A stretch of 64,000 nucleotides of DNA, from positions 248,001 to 312,000 of the forward strand of contig VIIQ02000689.1 in the NCBI GenBank assembly GCA_007449985.2, in the 5' to 3' direction. Numbering within the stretch: position 1 is the first letter of the stretch; each line of letters opens with the position of its first letter. Position numbers and translations under genes: made by a program. Positions 47,480 to 60,103 of this stretch are shown piece by piece. Origin of the DNA: Desmodesmus armatus (Eukaryota; Chlorophyta; Chlorophyceae; Sphaeropleales; Scenedesmaceae). A model generated the notes under the pieces. The model ran no database searches, had not been told where the DNA came from, and saw nothing but the letters and a program-made list of their open reading frames with translations.

Positions 47480-49037
47480 GTTGCAACAGCAACGCTGTTG
47501 CAACCGTCTCTAAACCTGGGCCCGGTGTTGAGAACGATCCTCACCACCGGCTTGCCACCGCGGTCCCTAACCCGGTGTATGGTGTTGAATCTGGGGCCGG
47601 TCTCTAAGACCGCGGTGGCGAGCCGGTCTTGAAGACCGGTGTCTAAGTCCGCGGTGTCGAGCCGGTCTTGAAGACCGGTGTCGGACATCGCGGTGTGGAG
47701 CCGGTGTTGAACAACGGTGTTGAACACTGTGTGTGCAACTTGCTGATGCAGGGCTCAAATGGCCGCATGCAGCATCCAAGCGTGGTGTGTCGCACCTCTA
47801 CATCATGTTGGCTGACCATGTCAGCAAATTGGCTGCTTGCGCCTTGCTAAGAGCACATGTGGCCCCAACGCTGCTGCTGCACCAACACCCTAGGCATTCT
47901 AGCCTGCCCTAGCAACCTAGGCTGGATACTTACATCCCATACCCCACCAACTTGCCCCCATGCCCCCTACTGTGCGCAGCTACCCACTACAGTACGTCAG
48001 CAAGCCCTGCAAGCACCCCTTTGGGTTGACAGACAGCATGCATGGTGTACCTTCTCTAGCCTGCATCGACACCCCAGACAGAAGGTTAGGCACACATGCA
48101 TGCCATGCCAGCCCAAGAGCCTTTCTGTCAGCCAGCCCTCTAGGTCATGGTTCCTGTCTGCACAACAGCACCAACAGCAGTGTGACACCAGTCAGCCCTG
48201 CTGCATGCTGTTGCTCTGGACAACATAGTCAAGTGGTTCACAAACGCAACACTATACTGTGCCGAGCTCCTTCTGGTGTTTGAAGCTTGCGCTACTCAGC
48301 CTTGCTGTTGTGAACCACAACAGCTGCTGTTGTTGACTGAGACTGGTGCTGTCTGATGCTGCCACAGCAGCCTCTTAATAACCTCAGTAGATTATTGACA
48401 CACTGTATGCGTGACTGGGAGTAAAATTGCTGCCTCGATTGTGCTGCAATGCATCTTGACTGCTGTCAAGGAAAACCGCGCGCGAAAAAAGCGGAACCAC
48501 TTCAGGGCAACCAAACAGCATCTCTGTACATCGTTTATTGAACTTAATTGGTCTGAAATGCTATACGTGGCCTACTACTCACATCAAACCAAGCCTTGCG
48601 CTTTTGACCTGGTCGAATGAGTTGACCAAGAACAACACGCCGTGAAACATCATGATGCCGGCTCCAAGCTGCGATTTGTGGGCACGATAGCATGCAGGTT
48701 GTTTTTGGAAGCTGATAAAGAGGTTTTGGGCCCTGAAACGGCGATTCACCAAAGGCGGTGTTCAACACACATGCTTCCGCACCGCTTCAGCACCGCTGGT
48801 GTTGAACACCGGTCTCAAACCCGGTGTTGAAGTTCGCGGTGTTGAAGCCCGGTCTTGAACTCCGCGGTGTTCAACACCGGTGGCGAAGTGGACCTTGCCA
48901 CCGCCGGTGTCTAAGTGCGGTGGCGAGCGGTGTTCAAGACCGGCTGGTGTCTAAGACGACCTTGCCACCGGGGGGACAGGTCCCCCAAATTTTAGAGACG
49001 ACCGGATATGTGTTTGCAGCAGCAACGCTGTTGCAAC
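47480..49037. mobile_element. Foldback-type non-autonomous DNA transposon
   Basis: About 1.56 kb bounded by inverted ends: gttgcaacagc at 47480 and its complement ending at 49037. The ends also share cgtctctaaa and a tggg/ggg block just inside. Each arm (about 47480-47750 and 48775-49037) is built of short degenerate units around ccggtcttgaagaccggtgt, many self-complementary and in opposite orientation in the two arms. About 1 kb between the arms encodes no transposase I can see. No clear target-site duplication is visible. This structure fits foldback or tandem-repeat-TIR elements; the superfamily is unknown. Confidence 0.65.
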
Positions 49038-50785
49038 GCAGAGTAGGGATCCAAGGAGTGTGTAAAAGCACATGTTTTTGGGTACCCTTGTGGATGGTGC
49101 ACACAATCGTGTGCACCACTCGCGTCCCGCATTGCCCAGCCAGGTGCTAGGCAGTCCGGGGAGTCGGGTATTGTGGTGTTGCTGGACATTTGCTCTGTGC
49201 ATGCTGCAGCATGGCCATATGTTGCAGTTTGGTCTAGAGGGGATTTGCTGTTGTCCTGAGACACTCAGTGCTTTTGAAGCCATGTGGCAGCTGTGTAACA
49301 AGCTGGTACAGTATTGATTGGAGGATGGTTGGCCTCATCATGAACATTCTCTTGTCCTCAAGGCGAGGTGCTTCAGCAGAACCAGAAGGCACATGCAAAG
49401 GGCTACTTGCAAGACACACTGCATGCATTCAGAATCCAACGGCATCCCTGTTGAGCCCCTGGTAAGAAGTGACCGGGTCGGTGGTCAAGGTCTGGGTCTG
49501 TAGCAAGCATGAGGAGCCTCAAGGGCTTGGGTGATGCATCCTTCCTTTGCACAATCTGCAGTGCGATGCATGGTGCAGCTGAAACAGCTTCATGAACAAC
49601 ACAACTTACAGTTGCAATGGCAGCGAGTGGGTGTCAGCAAGACCCCGCAACAGTTTGGGGCTTGCCTGTACATGCCAGTTGCACCTTGGTGAGGTTCAAC
49701 CTGTAAGAAAGAGTTTTGAGCACAAGGACACTTGCGTGCAGCACAGTCTGCACCCAAGTGGGTGGGGACCATGGCGCGCAGTCAAGCATTGCTGAGATAG
49801 CTTGCCCATGCACCAAGTGACTTCAGGTCCACCCTGAACCCCAGGTCCTGTGCCATGCAGCACGTTATGTGATGTACTGACCAGGCGCACATCATGTGAG
49901 GTGCTGCTGGCCTTTCCCAGATTGGTGGGTTTCTCAAAACCTGGAGGGGGAGGCGTCGCAGCTGCTGGCAACCAGCAGGCCACCTGTTGTCTCGTTAACG
50001 GACGGTACAGAGGTGTGTGCTGGATGAGTGACATCATGATGCGGGGAAGCTGACTTCAAGGCTGCACATGCCACTTGAGGGGACCCTTGACTGCCCCAGC
50101 ACGCACCCAGCGACAGAGACTGTGCAGAGGAAGTGTCAAGAATGTGTCTCTTGTTGAGATGCCATCTGGGAAGCAGTCAGTTGCATACCTGCGGCAGCCC
50201 CAGCCTGCAGGCTGGCAGGCCTTGCATCAGGCTGTTGCCTGCTTGTTGGGGGTTGTGATGTCTCTACCAGGCAGCAGGGCGTCTTGAGACGTACTGATGC
50301 CGACCTGAAGACGATCGCCAGACTGCAGACCCCAGAGCAGCACACAGTGTCGCCAAAACTCAAACCAACTTTGGCGGGAAGTGCTTCATGAGCCACGAAG
50401 CACCAGGCAGCCATGCGCATTATCAGATGATAGTTTGTTAAGCTCTGTATTCAGAAGCATGATGCAGTCGCTCCCCTGTTTTTGGCTGCTGCTCTTTCGG
50501 GACGATCTTTCAACAGGGACTCACATTCAGCCGTCCGCAGGCGCGATCACGCCGCAAAAAGGCTTACGAGTCTATGCTTGCTCACAGTCACGCCTGCCGC
50601 GCCTCTTTCAGCAGCAGCAGTCTAAAACCTCAGAGTGCAACGGCCTCAGGAGAAAGAACCTTGTCGCTGCTGCCACTGCCTCGGCACACACTTTTCTGCA
50701 TCCCTGGCTCACTCTGCTTTGTTTGGAGCGTCCCTGTTCGCCCAGGGACTGACAGCAAGTCTTGGTCTGCCCCAGAGAATGCTCC
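49038..50785. other. No gene seen
   Basis: Contains a 10-bp perfect stem with a 4-base loop (tggtgcacac/gtgtgcacca) at 49095-49118 just outside the foldback element. Several open frames of 60-110 codons lack recognisable sequence. Confidence 0.45.
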
Positions 50786-51561
50786 ATGGCTACCGTTCGC
50801 CCAATAGGTCATTTTTCTTCAAATGAGCCCACATCGGCCCTTCAGGGCCGGTGTGTCTATGGCTTCAACTTGCAAGCAGCCCAGGCTGCGTCCATCATCC
50901 ATGCGGGCAGCATGTCTGCGAGCAGGCGCTCCTTGCTTTCGGAGAGGCTGCACAGCAAGGAGGTGGTCGTCGTGTATCATGAACAGCAGGACGAAGACGC
51001 GTCCATGTCAGAGGAGGAGAACGACTGTTTTGATGATGGCACGGACGATGGCTGCACCTTTGCTGAGGACGACTGGTCCTGGCTGGACGCAAATGACAGC
51101 TCCGTGTTGGAAAGCGACCGCTCCAGCCATGCCAGCAGTCAGCCCATCGCAATACCTGCCAGGTACTGGGGGTGGGGAAGCAGCAGTGGGAGTACAGTTG
51201 CCAGGTGGCGGGTACACTCACTTGCTCCTAGTCCGCAGCAGCAATGTGCCTTACCACGCTGTTGATGCTACTTCGCAACAGGCATGCACACATGCATGCT
51301 GGTGCTGACTCCCCACCCTGAAGTGAACTGCTGCTGCTGCCTGCTGCCCTGTGTTGCTTGCTTGCTTGCTTGCTCTCCAGCTGCTACTTCAAGGATGAGG
51401 TGCAGCGCCAGGCTCTGGAGAAGCTCAACCAGAAGCGCAAATGGTACCAGCAGCAGCTGGAGGCTGAGCGCATGATGGCCCGTAGCATGGCCAAGAGCAA
51501 GCAGGCCGCAGTGGCAGCGCGGGGCAACAAGCCCAGCGGGCGCCCTGGCGCACCTGCGTAG
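50786..51561 (+). CDS. Small acidic, coiled-coil hypothetical protein
   Basis: Two exons, 50786-51162 and 51381-51561, phase 2 junction, 185 residues. The start MATVRPIGHFSSNEP is followed by a polar region, a strongly acidic stretch (EQQDEDASMSEEENDCFDDG, then CTFAEDDWSWLD), a Ser-rich part, and in exon 2 a basic helix (YFKDEVQRQALEKLNQKRKW then QQLEAERMMARSMAKSKQ) ending GRPGAPA. The switch from acidic to basic helix suggests a nuclear or chromatin/RNA-associated adaptor, but that is inference. I recognise no family. Splice sites are good (AG/GTACTG and a pyrimidine tract ending ctctccag). Confidence 0.6.
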
Positions 51562-51869
51562 GGCGGCAGCAGCGCGGGGTGGCTGGGGGTGTGCTGGTGT
51601 TGCTTGAGCCTCCTCTTGGCCGGCGGCTCTGGGCACCACCTGGCTTTTGCTCCCTTGCATGGCGCTTGGTCCATGCAGTGCTGTTCGAGGCAGCACTTGT
51701 GTTTGCGGGTTCGGTTTACATTATTGTTTGTGCATCTGGAACAGCCGGCTGGATGTTGCTGGGTGAGCAGGGTGTTGCTGCTGTGCCAGCCAGCCTCCTG
51801 GTGGATCTGAGTGTTTGGAGCAGGCGGCAGGCCTTGCTGCATCATGACACACCCTGAATCACAACAACC

Positions 51870-51870
<1 letters not shown>

Positions 51871-51924
<54 letters not shown>
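51871..51924. repeat. (TG)27 microsatellite
   Basis: Twenty-seven uninterrupted TG dinucleotides, followed by cgcgtgtg. Confidence 0.95.
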
Positions 51925-51928
<4 letters not shown>

Positions 51929-52683
51929 TGTGCATCACTTTCCTGCCCTGCATGCGTGTAGGGCAGCAACAGTATCATGATGTGGTCGGGGTGACGCAGG
52001 AGTATGAGGAGTGTGTGCGCCTGTGATGGGTGTGTTCGCTGAAGTGGTGCTGAAGTGGTGCTGGAAGTTGTTGTGCTAATGCTTCTGCCAAATCCTCAAC
52101 ATGGTCAGCAGGGCAGGCCCCAGCTTGCAGATGTGCAGTGTGCAGCATCCCTGCCAGTGCCATGCAGTTGTTTGCAGGTGGAGTGACAGCATGTCTTGGT
52201 TGCCGTGATTTCATGCACATGCACAGAGCAGGGTGTTGCGGCTTGGTCAGTCAAACTGTGTGTGATACGCTGGCGTGTGTACATACCATGGTTGTGCGTG
52301 GGTTTCTGTGTCGTGCACAAGGTTGTCCGGCTTGTAGATTCCTGCATGCACGAGCGGCTTTGTCTGTCCTGCATGCCTGTGTTGACGTCCCTTTTGCAGG
52401 GATGTCACATGAGCGCGCCCACATGCACACTCTCAATGAGACCTGATGGCAGAACACAGCAGATGGACCTGATGCCGGGTTGCTGTGCAGTTGTTGCTTG
52501 GCCCAGTGGCACGCCATGTACCCTACTCGGCTGCTGCACGGCCTCAAAGGCCTCTCAGCAGTTGCCTGTGTACACCTACAATTGTTTGTGGGATCTTCTC
52601 TTGCTGGTTGTGGGATCTTTTCTTGCTGTTACGGGGGTCTTTAGTTACTTGAGCCCGACCACAGGCACATGGTATGTGGCGTC

Positions 52684-52955
52684 TGCATCGTGCACGCATG
52701 CCCGGGCCTGAGGACCGCATGCGGCAGCACCTACGCACTGCTGTGCGCTATTGGCAGCTTGTGTGGTCAATAGTGCATCAAGGGCTTGTCAGGCACGTCC
52801 TGTGCCTGTGTGTGCATCGTGCACTCATGGCTGCGCCTAAGCACCGCAGGCGGCAGCACCTACTCACTGCGCTGTTGGCTGCTTGTGTGTTCAGTAATGC
52901 AGTAGTGGGGTTGTGCAGGCACGTCCTGTGCCTGTGTGGTTTTACAGGCATCGTG
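52684..52955. repeat. About 125-bp tandem repeat, 2+ copies
   Basis: Shared blocks include gcatcgtgcac, gcggcagcacctac, cactgc and ggcacgtcctgtgcctgtgtg, repeating at about 125-bp spacing with a partial third copy. Confidence 0.75.
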
Positions 52956-55900
52956 CCCTGGTGTAGCACGGCAGCTGTTGCTGTGCTGAAGTACAGGCAC
53001 ATTCGCTGTGGCGGAGTCAGTGGCTGCAACATGCCTAGTTGCGGCATGGCATGACCTGCCTTTCTTGTGCTCAGTGCATGTACTGGCACGGCACAGCAAG
53101 ACGCAGTTGACAGCCTTGTTTCTGATGTCCGTCTTTCGTGAGTGCCACAGGGGGTATGAGGCTTGCTCAGCCGATCTGTGATTCTCCTGGCAATTGTGTG
53201 CACTCTCGGCCTTTTGGACGACACCATGTGTGTTTTCCCTGGATGTTTGTCATGATCATATCTTACCGCACCCCTCAGGTTGTCCTGCTACCTGCACTTT
53301 GTCTCCACAGTTTTGAGACACAACAGGATTCCACTCCCTGTAGCGTGTGCTTAGCTTGTGCACACCCCTGTTGATGTACTTCCTGTACGCATCACGACTT
53401 GGGGCCTATCGCGCCTGTTGCTGCTCCATGTCTCCGCCTCTGACAGCACAGGTGGTGGCGACACTTGATGAATAGCAGCCCTCCCTGGGCGTGCTGACCT
53501 TTGAGTGGCAATCAGTATGTCTCCTTAGGTGGATGTGTTGAGTTGGTATGACCATATGCCTGTATATCCCCCGTTCTGGCAGAGGACAGGTGGGGACGGC
53601 TTGCGCCACGAGTACGTTCGTGGATGTGTCTGTATGCCATGTTGTCCCTACTCCGTTGTCTATTTCTGCCTTGCCCAACCGTTGGTTTGGTGCCTGTCCT
53701 GACAGAAGATGGCAGGATTAATGCACCAGTGCCAGCACACTAAGGTCATCAGGCACGCTGTGCTGGCATGTCACTTGCTGCCTGCCATCTGCTGTGCATG
53801 CTTCCCATTGTGTCAAGCGGTTTTTGTGTTCTGCTCTTGACCCCTAGCTACCTGCCACGAGCAGGGATGTTGGTCAGGTAGACAGGCAGACAGGCTATGA
53901 TGGTGTGTAGTGTCAGCAACAGCTAGAGCTTATGTTCTGTTTGTGTTGACTCGGGAGTGTGCTCGCTCCCTGTGTACCATCAGCCGCTGTTGTGAGCCTG
54001 TTATTTGAGGAGGTATTCACAGCACTGCCTTGGAAGTAGGTCGTTGCAGAGTGCTGGGGTCGCACCCCGCAATGGGACTGGGTGCCAGGGCGCTACTTTG
54101 GCTCAGTGGTGTCTAAATGTGGTTGAGCTGTGCTGTCCTGTTCGAAGCACGTGGTCGTTGCTCCTTGCTGCGCTTGGGTGTCGGCTGCATTGGACAGGGG
54201 TCGGTCAGGTGCACACAGACCTGAGTTCCCACTGTGGCAGTCGGTGCGGTGCCTAGCTGCAACTGCAGTTGGCGCTGGCTGGCTTGCCACTGTGGCACTG
54301 TATATGATAGGCTGTTGTGCTGAAATTGTGGTGGTGGTGCGTCCTTTTCCACCCGACGGTGCTTCTCCTAGTGGGTGCGATCATCAGTCATGTTGAGAGG
54401 GGAGCACTGTGAGGGGGGTCAGGCGGTGGGCTAACCACCGCTCTGCGTGACCTGTGATGGTTCGGGTCAGCGAAGTCACCCGTATTGCCGACGTGGGGTT
54501 ACTGGTGCTATGACGTTGGGGCTTGGAGGGGCAACGGGTTATGGTGTAGGTGGTTCTTGAATGCGTGCGTGACACAGCCTGCAGGTTTGTGCTGTGCTGT
54601 GCGACTGCTTGTCCTGCGCTGTGTCCTGCTGTTGTCCTCTAAACACAGTTGAGGCCGGGGCAGGGCCTGCAAACTGGCAATGCCTGCTTGCAGCTGCAGC
54701 TGAGAGGTGTGTGTGGAGTTGTGTGGGTGGGTGGGTGGGTTTCCTTGCTCCTGGGTCCAGCTATAACTTGTCTCTGTGCATACATTGTCAGTGAGCCTGT
54801 ACTATACAGTGTGTGTGCTTGTGTGGGGATGGTGTGCCTGCAGATTGGCAGCACTCGTCGCCACAAATCTGCGTGTTGCATGACGACACATTACTGCATC
54901 ATTGCGGCTGTGTGCTGCTTGCGAGGTGATGCGTGCGTGCGTGTGTCCTGACTCGTCTGACGCAGTGACGAGGCATGGCCCCTTTTGCTGTGTCAATGTG
55001 AGGGCTGTCTGCCATGACACACCTCTGGGTGGCTTTCTGGTGAACCCTTCTCCTGCACAGGAGGATTTGGTGGTTTTGTGGTCCCTTTTGCTTGACTGTT
55101 GACATGCGGCTTTGTTGACACGCCCGAAGGCGTGGCATCTTTGTTCTTGCCCTAGCCTGCTGTCGGTTGTGAGCATCGGTTCGTCATCAAGACGCCTTGT
55201 GGTACCAGCGGCAAGGCAGTACTATTTGGGTCGCACTTTGCTTGCTTGAGGAACGTCACTTGCAGTCGCCTTTTGCTTGTTCCTCGCCTTTGCTGTGCTT
55301 GTTGGGAAATGAAGTTGTGTAGGTGTGGCTTGTGCTCTTCTTATAGGATCAGCAGACCTCAAGTACATACATCATCTGGTGTTGTTGTTGCTTTGTAGAC
55401 TGTGCAGGTTGTGTGGCTGGCTGTGGGCAGGGTTGTTGCTGAGGTATCAAACAAGAAACACATTGATTGTGTGAGAGAGTGTGTGTACACTACACTGCGC
55501 TGAGCCATGTGTGCTTCTGCTCTGCGTGCATCGGCATCGGCTGGGACACTTACTGCACAGACAGGCACCATGTGCAGGGGCAGCTGCCATGCATTGTATG
55601 TCCCCTGCTCGGTGCACCCCTTGGAAGCTGTGGTGGCATACCTGTTGGGCGCCAGGATGGTCGAGGGGGGACGCAGATCAAGGCTGGATTGAGTCCTGCA
55701 TTGTTGGTCAGAGCCAGATTGGCAAGACAGCTAGTGGTTTGGTCTGCACTAGGGCATTTGATTGTTTGGGCATCCTTGTGGCGCCTTCTTGTGTGGGCTC
55801 CCGTAGGTAGGGGTTGAGACTGACTGTCAGGGCAGCAGATAGGTGTTGCGGAGTGGAGCATGTGCGGAGTTTGGAGTAGTTGAGGCAAACTGAATAGCAG

Positions 55901-57414
55901 GCAGGCACTTCAGAGTGGGATTCGGGGTGTTCACCCTGGCAAGGAGTTGTTTCCATGGCTGGTTTGTAAGATGCGGTACAACTTGACCCTGCAAGTTTGA
56001 CTGAGCAGTTCTGGAGTTCGCTGAAGAGGTTTTGCACCATGCCAAGCTGCCAGCTGCTGTAGCACTTACAGGAAGGTGCAGCACAGCTGGCGTGACCCAA
56101 AGAGCAGTGTGCAGAACAACTCAACCAGGGCTTTGTCCACGGGAACTGCCAGACTGCCTGCAGGCATGTCCTCAGGAACCACAACAGCAGGCAGTATACC
56201 AGGAGCATCCTCTTAAATGTTCGATGATTGACCCTAATGTGCACCAATGACCCAGTCATTCCACACAAAGAAAGCATCCCAACTCCTTGTGCAAGGGTTG
56301 AAGCACGCTGGTGAGCAGCTGCAATAAGCAGTCCTGCTCAACCTCAAGTGCTTCTGGGAATCCTTCCTATATTAACCTGTTGCTGCCAGCAGCAGAAGTA
56401 TCCAACAGAACCTCTATGCCGTGTGACGCAAATGCAGTTGTGTTGGTAAGATGAACGCATGCCGGCTGGGTCAAAGGCACGGTGCATGCATGACAAGCCA
56501 CCCCGGTCACCAGTAGCACATGGCATGTTTGGGTGGCTTTTGCAGCCACGTAGATACCACATGGTGTGACGAAAACTCATGCTCCCACAGCCAACCGTAC
56601 CGCTGTCAAGGCTGTAATGCAGTGCCGACCCAGTCACCCACTCCTGAACCAGCACTCTATAGCAGGTCACGCTGTAAAAATCATCACCAATGACCACACC
56701 CAAACCTCTGTGGAGAGCGGCATGGCCAAGTCTCAGCCACACAGCATGCAGTGTGCTGCAGCACGCGTGCGCCATGACATAAAGGCCCTGCTGTCAGGCC
56801 TCCCAAGGGCCCTTGACGCAACCAAGCACACCAGCCTAAGCTGGCTGTGCGTCAATAATGCAGCCGGGTGCCCTTGCTATCTCACCACAAGCTACATGCT
56901 GGCATCCCGACGTGCAGTCACAGCAGCTGCTGGAGTTACGCATGGCACCGCCAGACTGTCGGTGTGTCACATCGTGGCACCCATCCCTTGCTTAGGTAAA
57001 GGAAACAGCCCACTTGCTGCACAGCTGCAAACAGAGACACTGCACAGCTGCAAACAGAGACACCACGAAGAACAGCAGCTGCGGCACAAGAGACACCGAT
57101 GGGGCCATCAAACCGTGTAGGCGCTTGAGCAGCCAAGAAAAACATGTGGGGAAGAACACACCGCTAAAGCAGCTGAACCAGTGCAGTACAGACGGCACTT
57201 GCAACAAGCTGAAAGAACGAGACCAAACAGCTGACCACAACCAACAGAACCACAAACGCATGCAGGGCAGAAGCTGGGCGCGCAGCGCACAATCATGGTG
57301 CAGAGCTGCGCCAACCGCCGACTCCAAGACACCACGAGCCGTCAGCAGTGCAGCACACTCTTGTGAACACCACAGCCGCAGCAAGCGCTCTGTACCCTGT
57401 CCTGCCTGTCCAGA

Positions 57415-59776
57415 CTAATCGTCTTCATCTTCCCTCACGTCATGTGCTCCGCCAGTGGTGAGCGTCATCCACACTATGCGCAGAATCAGACTGAACCAGT
57501 ACACATGGATCACAAGCAGCATGCACAGCAACGCGTTGAACATGTAGTACTCCTGTAAGGTAGGGCCTATGACCTTTGGGAACTCATACAGGGTGCTGCG
57601 GATGACAAGCAGAGGGAAGCAAATCAGACGCAGCAGCAGCCACGCCACCGTGAACGATGCGAAAAACCCAGTTGCCAGGTCATCCTTCCTCTGGTACTTG
57701 GCGAGCTTTGCTGCTTCCATCAGCACGTCGTTTGCGTCATGTAGCAACATCACCACAGTGCCTACCCGCCAGTACCTGCATGTGCACGCGCGGCAGCCAG
57801 GGGAGGGGAGAAGCACAGCACAGTTGTGAAGCGTGCACAATGCCGCAGCGTCATATGCACAGCCTGACGGCAGGCGCAGCAGCGCTTCTGGGGTCCCTGA
57901 CTGCAGGGTAGCGTATACAGGACTGTGTGGCAGATGTGCGTGCTGCATGCCACCACCCCATGGCACCATGTACTCACAGCTGGCCACCATTGCCGCGGTT
58001 GCACGGTTTGCAGCTACAACAGCATCAGGGTGGCAGGCTCGGCTGCCTGCAGGCAAGTTGTCCTTGACTGTTGGCAGCTTGCGACTGCTGATCATGACAC
58101 TACATGCACAACATTGGCTGCCGCTGCAGCTGGGAAGGCTGGCTGCTACTGCTGCGCATGCGGTGCGCAGCGCTACATGAAAGCGCGCACTGCACTTGGT
58201 TCGGCCAGACTCACTTCATGTACAGAGACGCCGATATCAAGATCACGGTTGCGATGTGATGGCTGAACATGGCTGCAAAGTCCTTCCGACGGATCTCCCA
58301 GAACAGAATCATGAACACGCTTGCAATGTAGAAGCCAAGCTCCAGATGATACAGTAGCTGCATGGGCAGCCTGCAGGGCAGCAAACACACCGAGACACCA
58401 ACAAGGGTGTGCAGCACAAACATAAGCACATGTGGCATCACTGCATCTCACCCCATGCATGCCATCCTGTACTGCAAAGCACTTCTGCACCTGATGCGGG
58501 TGCGACTTTCCTGCAGCTGTTGATACTACGGTGATGCGTCAGGTCCTGCCTCTGTAGCTGGATAGCTGTGATGGCCGCTCAGCCATGCAACAGGGTGATC
58601 GACTCACGTGAACGGCTGATTCGGCCAGTCCATCCACAGCTGCCACGTGTCCAGCACCCATGGCTGCCCCCACAGGGAGGCCGTTCCAAGTGCAGAGAAC
58701 ACGCCATACACAGACAGCTGCACAGACGCGAACAGGGCACACCAACATGTCGGTGGGTGCTTATGGTTGTGTGGACGCGGCTGCTGTGGAGGAATGCCGG
58801 GTATGGTGGACCCTCAGCCCCTCGGCTGTCAGCCAGCAGGCCCACCGGGCTAGCCAGCACGCTGACAGCTGCGCTGCTGGGCTGCAGGTGCTGGCAGCAG
58901 GACCACCGCTGTTGTGTTTGAACTCCAAAAGATCAACCAGCCGCTACGTCCCAGCATGACAGTCAGGACTGTTATATGGGGGTGGGGGTCCTTCAACAGA
59001 TGTGTTTACAACTGGCCCAGTTGCTGGGGTGTTCAGATGACTAGCATGGCCGCGCATGCAGCAGGTGATACAACCTGCTGCCACATACAACAAGAGTCGT
59101 GCTGTTACTGAAGATTCTGAGAGCCTTTATTGCTGAGTGTCTTACTGCTGTCCAGCAACTGCACACTCAGCACGAACTGCCAGGAGCAACCAGCTGCCAA
59201 ACGGAAGAGAGCGCTGTGCTGAGGCCTGTGCTGGACTGCAGCTGGGCAGCTTGCTATTGGGGAATCCGATAGATTGCTTTCCCTGCTGTGCCCCCTCTCT
59301 CTCACCTTCCAAAGAGACTCGCTGAACTTGTCAACTGCGTTGTGCATGCGCTCTGCTGTAATTTTGGTGCTGCTCTGCTCCCAAACCGGCTGCAAGCATC
59401 GTATAGCCGTAGGCTGCAGACAAGTCGCAGCAAATTGACACCAGGGGTGCAGGAGGCGTCAAAGCGCATGCCACAGCAGTGCTGTGCTGAGGTGCAGTGG
59501 CTGCCAACCTACCTCGTAAACCTGCTTGTTGAGAACCCATCTCAACAACGGGAACAATAAGCTGATACCTGCAGCATCACATGCAGCAGTCACCAGGTGC
59601 AAGCCCCATGCTCTGAAGGCAGGCCCTGCCACGGGCACTGCTCTACGCGGCACTCTGCTGTGCTGCACGCACCGGTTATGCCAACAACTCCTGCCACCTC
59701 GGCAGGCATGGCATGCAGGTGTTTGACAAAGTAAAACAGTCACATGCAACGTTGGCACAGAAGTGTTGGTGATCAC
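57415..59776 (-). CDS. Ceramide synthase (LAG1/TLC domain)
   Basis: ER acyl-CoA-dependent N-acyltransferase making (dihydro)ceramide. Exons in transcription order: 59776-59513 (start codon tentative), 59374-59306, 58717-58608, 58370-58215, 57775-57415; phases close, 319 residues. TM1 region: GISLLFPLLRWVLNKQVYE. TLC domain: KFSESLWK, VYGVFSALG, WVLDTWQLWMDWPNQPF, LLYHLELGFYIASVFM. The catalytic Lag motif is IRRKDFAAMFSHHIATVILI with both His present, then RVGTVVMLLHDANDVLMEAA, two further TM segments (FFASFTVAWLLLRLICFPLL, LLCMLLVIHVYWFSLILRIV) and an acidic tail REDEDD. The residue count between the Lag motif and RVG matches plant LOH proteins when exons 4 and 5 are joined directly. Confidence 0.88.
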
Positions 59777-60103
59777 TGCTGGAGCGGTGCTGGCTGCCCA
59801 GTGCTGATGGTGTGCTGATGGTGTGTGCAGACAGAGGTATGGTGTGATGTGGCAGTGGTACTTGGGCAGATATTGCTTAAGTATCCCTGCTCAGCAATCT
59901 TAGCAAGTGAAAAAGCAACAACGGCGATTCTCTCAAAAACAGTGTTGGTCAAGCTTTGTTACAAAGTTACTGCTGTGCTGTCTGGGGGTCATTTGGGGGT
60001 CAGCGTGCAGACAGCGCGAACTCTAGTGCCCGGACGTGTTGCTTGAACTTTAGCTGCACTGTGTATCAACCTCTCTGTCGTCGGCGATCAGCGCACTTCA
60101 GCC
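59777..60103. promoter_or_regulatory. Short divergent promoter region
   Basis: Only about 330 bp separate the - strand ceramide synthase start from the + strand uS14m start, so both promoters must share it. No TATA-like element is convincing. The role is inferred from layout. Confidence 0.4.

Larger units (their letters stand above)
51562..57414. other. About 5.9 kb with no convincing gene
   Basis: A short protein-like segment at about 51961-52026 (QQQYHDVVGVTQEYEECVRL then stop) could be an alternative last exon of the upstream gene. The rest has G/T-rich composition, tandem repeats and no recognisable domains on either strand. A 184-codon open frame at 56566-57120 has no family signature. 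Confidence 0.45.

Noticed and set aside
54045..54085. tRNA T-arm-like ggggtcgcacccc
   Set aside because: No matching acceptor, D or anticodon stems around it. I found no tRNA or rRNA gene in the window, though this was by eye only.
56566..57120. 184-codon + strand open frame
   Set aside because: No recognisable motif; likely chance in a stop-poor stretch.
57978..58013. A 36-nt in-phase microexon in the ceramide synthase gene (NCKPCNRGNGGQ)
   Set aside because: Splice sites fit, but skipping it gives exactly the spacing seen in plant ceramide synthases between the Lag motif and RVG; kept only as a possible alternative exon.
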